Of a stretch of 9,450 nt of DNA, positions 4,800-9,450 are shown in pieces (position 1 is the stretch's first letter; every line of letters begins with the position of its first letter). The notes below the pieces were generated by a model. It was not told the origin of the DNA, did not search any database, and saw only the letters and a list, made by a program, of their open reading frames with translations. Made by a program: the position numbers and the translations under genes. This DNA is from Candidatus Faecalibacterium faecipullorum (lineage in GTDB: Bacteria > Bacillota > Clostridia > Oscillospirales > Ruminococcaceae): assembly GCA_019118985.1 (NCBI GenBank), contig DWXX01000182.1, positions 1-9,450 on the forward strand, given 5' to 3'.

Positions 4800-6392
4800 T
4801 CATAGGTTCAAAATAAAACGGGCAGCGGGGTTGGGGATGCTATAGGCAGTTGTGGAGGGGGCGTATTTTGCGGCGGGTTCATAGTGTGCGATGGGTGGTT
4901 TCTTTTCGTCGTAGGGGGAGTAGTAGTGGTCACATTCTTCTCCATCAGATGCCAGACCAATTTCCTCTAATTTATTGTTGGAAAGATGGGATCCCTCGGC
5001 GTCCAGGACTGTCAGATTATCGAGAAGTTCTTGATCGTTGTCGCTCTGCGTACCATAATAAATGGTAACTTTTCCGGCGTCAGCTCCAGAGGCATAGAAC
5101 GCAGTCTGATAGATTGTTTTCGCACCTTTGCCTAAATTGATTTCCGCCAGATTGTAGCAGGATTGAAACGCACTACCTCCGATGGTACAAGCATTCTCAA
5201 GGTTGACCTCTGGTAATGCGTAACAAAAACCAAATGCAGCTTTACCAATATGTGTTACATGAGACAAATCAATGGAGCTGAGTTTATAGCAATAGCTAAA
5301 TACACTATCATTGATATGTGTTATTTTTTCAGGCAAAGTAACCGTCGTCAAAGCATCACAGCTATAAAATGCATTCTCGCCCAAGCTACTAGAGCCATCA
5401 CCAGAAAGTTTTGACAAGTCAACCGTTGTTAGACTTTTGCAGTAAGCAAATGCAGATTTGCCAATAGAAGTTATTTTTGAGAAATCAATGTCATCCAGAT
5501 CATAACAGCTATCGAAAGCAGAGGATCTAACTTCAACATCTTTAGACAGGGTAACTTTAGTTAAGGTCATGCAATCGATAAATGCATTCTCTCCAATGGT
5601 TGTGATACCATTCAGTGTGGCAGTTTTTAATGTATAATTATCATCATATGAAGAAGTACCTGAAACTCGCTTTGTAAATGCCTCGTTAATCGTAGTAATA
5701 CCGCTGTTTTCTTCAACGACAACATCTACAACGTCAGTAAAAGCAAAGTCATCCCCTTCTTCAAGGTCGCCGTATGCGATCAGGGCTTTTTTGACTTTGC
5801 TTTCATCTGCTTTTTCCAGAGTAGGGCCGACGTGGTCAGCATCGCCTGCGCCTTTCATAAAACGCAGCTCTGTGCCATCCCACGATACCCAGCTTGTGTC
5901 GATACCGCCGCCGGTGTTGCCGTCGTCACCCGCACCGCCGCCGGAACTGCCGCTGCCAGCCTTGTAGGTCAGCACCGCCTCATAAAAGTACCCGTTCTCC
6001 GCCTTGACCATCCCGATGTAGCCCTCATCCTCGCACCCGGCAAGACGGTTGACAAACTCATCCGCAAGCTGCGCGGCGGCTTGGTCGGCGTCGATGTCGG
6101 CGCGGAGGGCGTAGACGTCGAGGCGGTAGCCGGAAGAAAGGAGCTTTTCAATGGATTTGTCCATCGTCATGGCGTTATCGACGTCGGCGGGCTGGATGTT
6201 GTCCTCCGCGGCGGCGCGCAGGGCGTTTGTGAAGGTCTGGTTGACCTTAAATTCGACCCGCAGGGTCTGCCCTTGGGCGTCGTTGGCGGCTTTCATGGCC
6301 TCCCGGGAGTAGTCCCACTTGCCGCAGGCGGTCAAAAGCGCCATGACAAGGGCTGCGAACAGGAAGGTGAACAGTCGTTTTCTTACGTGCAT
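4800..6392 (-). CDS. Lipoprotein with C-terminal BspA-type leucine-rich repeats
   Basis: The 530-residue protein begins with a lipoprotein signal peptide: basic MHVRKR, a hydrophobic core and the lipobox LTAC with Cys23, so it should be lipid-anchored outside the membrane. Residues 24-146 form an unrecognised acidic domain. A glycine/serine linker (147-163, SGSSGGGAGDDGNTGGG) leads to a second segment (165-250) and then to LRR_5 (BspA-like) repeats at about 254-436. Repeats carry AF-x-x-C-x-x-L with cysteines at 274, 296, 318, 345, 368, 390 and 412, a period near 22. Such repeats occur in surface proteins of gut Firmicutes and may mediate binding; the ligand is unknown. GGAGGA lies 9 bases before the ATG. 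The N-terminal half is GC-rich and the repeat half AT-rich. The tail after about residue 481 has no repeat character. No convincing promoter was found upstream. Confidence 0.85.
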   Translation of the reverse strand: MHVRKRLFTFLFAALVMALLTACGKWDYSREAMKAANDAQGQTLRVEFKVNQTFTNALRAAAEDNIQPADVDNAMTMDKSIEKLLSSGYRLDVYALRADIDADQAAAQLADEFVNRLAGCEDEGYIGMVKAENGYFYEAVLTYKAGSGSSGGGAGDDGNTGGGIDTSWVSWDGTELRFMKGAGDADHVGPTLEKADESKVKKALIAYGDLEEGDDFAFTDVVDVVVEENSGITTINEAFTKRVSGTSSYDDNYTLKTATLNGITTIGENAFIDCMTLTKVTLSKDVEVRSSAFDSCYDLDDIDFSKITSIGKSAFAYCKSLTTVDLSKLSGDGSSSLGENAFYSCDALTTVTLPEKITHINDSVFSYCYKLSSIDLSHVTHIGKAAFGFCYALPEVNLENACTIGGSAFQSCYNLAEINLGKGAKTIYQTAFYASGADAGKVTIYYGTQSDNDQELLDNLTVLDAEGSHLSNNKLEEIGLASDGEECDHYYSPYDEKKPPIAHYEPAAKYAPSTTAYSIPNPAARFILNL

Positions 6393-6499
6393 ACGTTTGA
6401 TTCCTCCGTTTTTTCTGGATTTTGCGGCGAGTTTCGAAAGGTATACTTTTACGGACACGATTTTTTGGAGGAATGCACATAGGATAAATAACGCCTTTA

Positions 6500-6571
6500 T
6501 GTTATAATTTTTTTGCGCGAGACGCAAAAAGGCCCAGTTCGGAAAACTATACTTTTCCGAACTGGGCTTTT
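6500..6571 (+). other. Extended −10 element followed by two tandem hairpins
   Basis: TGTTATAAT (6500-6508) matches the extended −10 form TGnTATAAT, though no −35 box is seen. Directly after it, TTTTTGCG (6510-6517) pairs with CGCAAAAA (6523-6530). A second, 15-bp perfect stem follows, 6532-6546 with 6553-6567, which extends to about 19 bp with outer G-U and A-T pairs. T runs follow on both strands, so the second hairpin can terminate in either direction. No protein gene ends here: the lipoprotein gene diverges to the left and spoVT to the right. It could be a small RNA of about 65 nt starting near 6515 or a bidirectional insulator. Confidence 0.5.
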
Positions 6572-6596
6572 GCTTTTTGGCAAAGCGGGGGGCGGG

Positions 6597-6625
6597 GAAT
6601 AATTCCCTCTTTCTTACAAATACTA
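6597..6625 (+). promoter_or_regulatory. Sigma-G-like promoter of spoVT
   Basis: GAATA (6597-6601), 17 bases and AATACTA (6619-6625) match the forespore sigma-G form GHATR-N17/18-CATWHTA except for the first base of the −10 element. The start codon of spoVT is 38 bases further, giving a leader of about 30 nt. In Bacillus subtilis spoVT is transcribed by sigma-G, so this position is what would be expected. No sigma-A promoter is equally good in the gap. Confidence 0.55.
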
Positions 6626-6663
6626 TCCATGCGCCCATACACAAGGAAAGAGAGGCAAGCGAT

Positions 6664-7206
6664 ATGAAAGCAACCGGCATTGTACGCCGCATCGATGAGC
6701 TCGGGCGGGTGGTCATACCCAAGGAGATACGCCGCACGCAGCGCATCCGCCGCGGCGACCCGCTTGAGATCTTCACCACCGGCGACGGCGAGGTCATCTT
6801 CAAAAAGTATTCCCCCATCGGCGAGCTGCACAGCACCGCCAGCCAGTATACCGACGTGCTGAACAAGAGCTTCGCCATGACGGCCTTCGTCTCGGACCGC
6901 GACCATATCATCGCGGTCAGCGGGGCGGGGCGGCGGGAGATGGCCGACCGCGCCATCAGCCAGCCGCTGGAAAAACTGATGGAGAGCCGCCGCCCCTACC
7001 TCAGCGACGGCGCGCCCGACCAGGCTGTCCTGCCCTGCGAGGGCGCCGACCGCTGCATCCTCTGCGCCTGGCCCATCGTCGCCGCCGGCGACGTCACCGG
7101 CGCGGTGGGGCTGCTGACCGACGACCGCACCGAAAAGCCCGACGCCGCCCATCAGAAGGCGGTGTCGGTGGCGGCAGCCTTCCTCGCAAAGCAGATGGAA
7201 GAGTGA
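6664..7206 (+). CDS. spoVT: Stage V sporulation protein T, AbrB-type regulator
   Basis: The 180-residue protein matches SpoVT in length (178 in Bacillus subtilis) and layout. The AbrB/SpoVT swapped-hairpin DNA-binding domain is nearly identical over residues 1-51 (MKATGIVRRIDELGRVVIP, then PLEIF and VIFKKYSPI), followed by a GAF-like domain to the end (about 55-178, closing with VSVAAAFLAKQMEE). SpoVT acts in the forespore, where it adjusts sigma-G-dependent genes and later spore properties. AGAGAGG precedes the ATG by 8-9 bases; codons upstream in frame cross the promoter and are not coding. The gene is a single unit with its own terminator. Its presence suggests sporulation potential, although SpoVT-like genes are also kept in gut species not known to form spores. 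Confidence 0.95.
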   Translation: MKATGIVRRIDELGRVVIPKEIRRTQRIRRGDPLEIFTTGDGEVIFKKYSPIGELHSTASQYTDVLNKSFAMTAFVSDRDHIIAVSGAGRREMADRAISQPLEKLMESRRPYLSDGAPDQAVLPCEGADRCILCAWPIVAAGDVTGAVGLLTDDRTEKPDAAHQKAVSVAAAFLAKQMEE

Positions 7207-7219
7207 CGCTGCCCTTTGC

Positions 7220-7252
7220 GCCCGCCTGCCCATGGGGCAGACGGGCTTTTTT
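7220..7252 (+). terminator. Intrinsic terminator of spoVT
   Basis: GCCCG and CTGCCC (7220-7231) pair with GGGCAG and CGGGC (7235-7246) around one mismatch, with a three-base loop, and six T follow at 7247-7252. It lies 13 bases after the spoVT stop and separates it from the heat-shock operon. Confidence 0.88.
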
Positions 7253-7305
7253 GGCCTTTGCAGGGCGGCATTTATGACAGAATTGAAAACTTTTCCCTCA
7301 CCCTC

Positions 7306-7333
7306 TTGACAGGCGGGCGGTTTTGCATATAAT
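7306..7333 (+). promoter_or_regulatory. Sigma-A promoter of the hrcA-grpE-dnaK operon
   Basis: TTGACA (7306-7311), a 16-base spacer and TATAAT (7328-7333) are both exact consensus hexamers. The predicted start near 7340 lies inside the CIRCE element, so repressor binding would block initiation. Confidence 0.92.
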
Positions 7334-7337
7334 AAGC

Positions 7338-7364
7338 TTAGCACTCAAAGATACAGAGTGCTAA
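7338..7364 (+). promoter_or_regulatory. CIRCE operator, HrcA binding site
   Basis: TTAGCACTC, nine bases, GAGTGCTAA: both arms match the CIRCE consensus without a mismatch and the spacer has the canonical length. HrcA binds this inverted repeat and is released when protein stress draws away GroEL. It overlaps the transcription start and would also be in the 5' end of the mRNA. The operon's own first gene encodes HrcA, so this is an autoregulatory loop. Confidence 0.98.
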
Positions 7365-7395
7365 GAAAACCATCAAGACAGGGAGGCAGGACAGC

Positions 7396-8466
7396 ATGGC
7401 AATGGATGAGCGCAAGCAGCGTGTGCTGCGGGCGATCGTTTCCCTCTACAGCGTCGAGGGCGAGCCGGTAGGCAGCAGCGTCCTTGCCAACTATTTTGAT
7501 ATGGCCGTCTCCAGCGCGACGCTGCGCAACGAGATGGCCGCCCTGACCAGGCTGGGCCTGCTGGAGCAGCCCCACACCTCGGCGGGGCGTGTGCCAAGCG
7601 CCAAGGGCTACCGCTATTATATCGACCATCTGCTGGACGACAGCCAGCCGCTGGACCGGGTCACCCGCTCGCGGGTGGACAGCGTCTTTGCCAGCTTAGA
7701 CCACGAGCCCGACCGTCTGGCCCAGGGCGCCGTCAAGGCGCTGGCCCAGATGAGCGGCTACACCGCGGCGGTCAGCACCCCCTGCGCCGACGATCTGTGC
7801 ATCGCCCACTATGAGGTGGTGCAGGTCGGGCGGAACGCGGCGGCCATCCTGGCCGTCACCAGCGCGGGGTACGTGCGCACCCGGGTGGCCCGGGTGCGGG
7901 ACGGCCTGAGCCGGGAGAAGGCGGCCGAAGTCGCCGCCCTGCTCAACCGGAACCTGACCTTCGTGGCGGCGGTGGACCTGTCGCGGCGGGCCCTGGCCGA
8001 GCTTTGCAGCCAGATCTCGCCGGCGCTTGTGCCGGTGGTCAGCGCCGCGGCCGCCATCCTGCAGGAATCGGCCACCCCGCGGGTCTACCTCGGCGGCGAA
8101 CCCGCCCTGCTGAACTGGCCGCAGCTGGACGGCAAGGTCCAGACCATCCTCACCCTTTTGAACGACGAGGCCGCGGCGGCACGTCTGATCGCGGCGCCGG
8201 CCGAGGGAACCAGCGTGCTGCTGGGCGAGGATATGGAGCCCCGCATCCCCGGGCTGTCGGTGGTCAGCTGCCGGTACCTGGTGGGCGGCGGGCTGTACGG
8301 GTCGGTGGCCCTGGTGGGGCCCACCCGGATGCCCTTCAGCAGGGTGATCCCCCTGCTGGAAGCCTTCGCCGACGAGCTGGGCGAGGGGATGGCCGGCAAA
8401 CGAAAGGACGCACCACAGGCCGCCGTGCCGCGGCAGGCCGTGATCTATAAGGAGGAGCGCAGATGA
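7396..8466 (+). CDS. hrcA: Heat-inducible transcription repressor HrcA
   Basis: The 356-residue protein has the usual HrcA length and order: an N-terminal winged helix (about 1-80), then a dimerisation/GAF-like domain. The DNA-binding signature is SSATLRNEMAALTRLGLLEQ (39-58) followed by PHTSAGRVPSAKGYRYYID (59-77), the most conserved stretch of the family. Near the C-terminus, SVVSCRYLVGGGLYGSVALVGPTRMPFSRVI is the conserved region that in relatives reads GPTRM-x-Y-x-x-V. GGGAGG lies 9 bases before the ATG at 7396; a second ATG two codons later is a possible alternative. It represses CIRCE-controlled chaperone genes in the cytosol. The stop overlaps the grpE start by 4 bases (ATGA). Confidence 0.97.
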   Translation: MAMDERKQRVLRAIVSLYSVEGEPVGSSVLANYFDMAVSSATLRNEMAALTRLGLLEQPHTSAGRVPSAKGYRYYIDHLLDDSQPLDRVTRSRVDSVFASLDHEPDRLAQGAVKALAQMSGYTAAVSTPCADDLCIAHYEVVQVGRNAAAILAVTSAGYVRTRVARVRDGLSREKAAEVAALLNRNLTFVAAVDLSRRALAELCSQISPALVPVVSAAAAILQESATPRVYLGGEPALLNWPQLDGKVQTILTLLNDEAAAARLIAAPAEGTSVLLGEDMEPRIPGLSVVSCRYLVGGGLYGSVALVGPTRMPFSRVIPLLEAFADELGEGMAGKRKDAPQAAVPRQAVIYKEERR

Positions 8467-9086
8467 GCGAAGAGACAAAGAAGACCGCCGAGGCCCCCGA
8501 ACAGGACCCCGCGGCCGAAGCCGGCGGGCCGGCCGAACAGCCCGCGCCCGAGGCAGCGCCCGAGCAGCCCGCCGAACCGCAGTCCGAAGCCAAAAAGAAG
8601 GACGGCTGGTTCAATAAGAAAAACCGCGAGGCCGAGGCCATGAAGGCCAAGCTGGACGCGGCCGAAAAAGCCGCCGACAAGGCCAAGGATCAGCTGCTGC
8701 GGCTGGCCGCCGAGTACGACAACTACCGCAAGCGTTCGACCCGGGAGGCCGACCAGAAGTTCAACGACGGCGTCTCCTACGCGGTGGGGCAGATCATCCC
8801 CATCCTGGATACCCTGGATATGGCCGCCAACGCCCCCTGCACCGACGACAACTACAAGAAGGGTGTCGTCATGACGCTGGAAAAGGCGGACAAAGCCTTC
8901 CAGACGCTGCACGTAGAGGAGATCGAGGTGCTGGGCAAGCCCTTCGACCCCAACTTCATGAACGCCGTGCAGCAGGTGCCCGCCCAGGAAGGGCAGGAGA
9001 GCGGCACGGTGGTCACCGTCTACCAGAAGGGCTACAAGCTGGGGGACAAGATCGTCCGCCACGCCACCGTGGTGGTGGCCGAATAG
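8463..9086 (+). CDS. grpE: Nucleotide exchange factor GrpE
   Basis: The 207-residue protein is a DnaK cochaperone that releases ADP from DnaK. Residues 1-45 are an acidic Ala/Glu/Pro-rich disordered tail, followed by the long coiled coil (about 52-100, REAEAMKAKLDAAEKAADKA then LLRLAAEYDNYRKRSTRE). Next come a helical part with IIPILDTLDMA (111-121) and the C-terminal beta domain (about 152-207) ending in the conserved GYKLGDKIVRHATVVVA. All family regions are present. AAGGAGG lies 7 bases before the ATG, inside the hrcA coding end, and the 4-base overlap suggests translational coupling. A 102-base gap separates it from dnaK. Confidence 0.97.
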   Translation: MSEETKKTAEAPEQDPAAEAGGPAEQPAPEAAPEQPAEPQSEAKKKDGWFNKKNREAEAMKAKLDAAEKAADKAKDQLLRLAAEYDNYRKRSTREADQKFNDGVSYAVGQIIPILDTLDMAANAPCTDDNYKKGVVMTLEKADKAFQTLHVEEIEVLGKPFDPNFMNAVQQVPAQEGQESGTVVTVYQKGYKLGDKIVRHATVVVAE

Positions 9087-9122
9087 TCCGCCCCTTCCCG
9101 CACAGACCCCGCATTACCTGCG

Positions 9123-9162
9123 AAACCATAAAAACCAACACACCCAACCACAACAATCAACA
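9123..9162 (+). other. G-free, A/C-rich leader before dnaK
   Basis: Forty successive bases contain no G and only two T, in DNA otherwise well above 60% GC. Such a stretch cannot form stable base pairing with itself and leaves the region ahead of the dnaK ribosome site open. It lies between grpE and dnaK, with no promoter hexamers recognisable in the gap. It may aid ribosome loading on dnaK or mark an RNA processing site; neither can be decided here. Confidence 0.5.
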
Positions 9163-9188
9163 GAGCTTTGAGAGAGGAGCCTTTTAGT

Positions 9189-9450
<262 letters not shown>

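Noticed and set aside
5832..6482. Open frame on the + strand opposite the lipoprotein N-terminus
   Set aside because: No recognisable domain or ribosome site; it follows from the GC-rich codons of the real − strand gene.
6470..6486. Mini-ORF ATG CAC ATA GGA TAA with a GGAGGA site on the + strand
   Set aside because: Only four codons, no promoter upstream on that strand, and no sign of conservation; likely chance.
6393..6956. Upstream extension of the lipoprotein frame by 188 codons
   Set aside because: It would run antisense through spoVT and the hairpin pair and bury the lipoprotein signal peptide. The ATG at 6392 has a good ribosome site and a signal peptide begins there.
6547..7344. Open frame on the − strand opposite spoVT
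   Set aside because: It is the antisense shadow of spoVT and its terminator and resembles no known protein.

Overview
The window looks like a chromosomal segment of a GC-rich, low-redundancy Firmicute of the Oscillospirales/Ruminococcaceae type (Faecalibacterium, Subdoligranulum or Gemmiger relatives). The evidence is an HrcA/CIRCE heat-shock operon, a SpoVT sporulation regulator, a YerC-type TrpR-like protein, a TreR-type GntR regulator, AGGAGG ribosome binding sites and strongly GC-biased codons. The genus is an inference. No tRNA, rRNA, CRISPR array, transposase or phage structural gene was seen.

Region by region. (1) Positions 1-230 hold a 27-codon membrane peptide gene of the putative holin-like toxin type on the + strand. 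Opposite its 3' end is a consensus promoter (TTGACA-N17-TATAAT) that would make an antisense RNA of about 100 nt, and both transcripts share a 13-bp hairpin. This has the layout of a type I toxin-antitoxin locus. (2) Positions 251-1290 hold a two-gene − strand operon: a TrpR-like HTH protein followed by a DJ-1/PfpI protein, with its own promoter and terminator. (3) Positions 1317-3101 hold a three-gene − strand operon: nitroreductase, pentapeptide-repeat protein and GNAT acetyltransferase. (4) Positions 3111-4110 hold a − strand GntR/UTRA regulator closely resembling TreR.

(5) The 394-bp gap between treR and trxA (3968-4361) contains a + strand promoter, a TreR-type palindrome at its start site and a strong terminator about 60 nt downstream, with no trehalose gene between them. 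After these comes a likely trxA promoter and the thioredoxin gene. (6) Positions 4800-6392 hold a − strand lipoprotein with a GC-rich N-terminal half and an AT-rich leucine-rich-repeat half, which suggests a mosaic gene. (7) Positions 6393-6663 separate this gene from divergent spoVT. They contain an unexplained double hairpin with an extended −10 element and a sigma-G-like promoter placed correctly for spoVT. (8) Positions 7306-9450 hold the heat-shock operon: promoter, perfect CIRCE, hrcA, grpE (4-nt overlap with hrcA) and dnaK, which runs off the end.

The genes form independent units rather than one pathway. The best understood is the heat-shock operon, in which HrcA should repress its own operon through the CIRCE. 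The least explained parts are the small toxin/antisense locus, the orphan TreR promoter-operator-terminator cassette and the hairpin pair upstream of spoVT.
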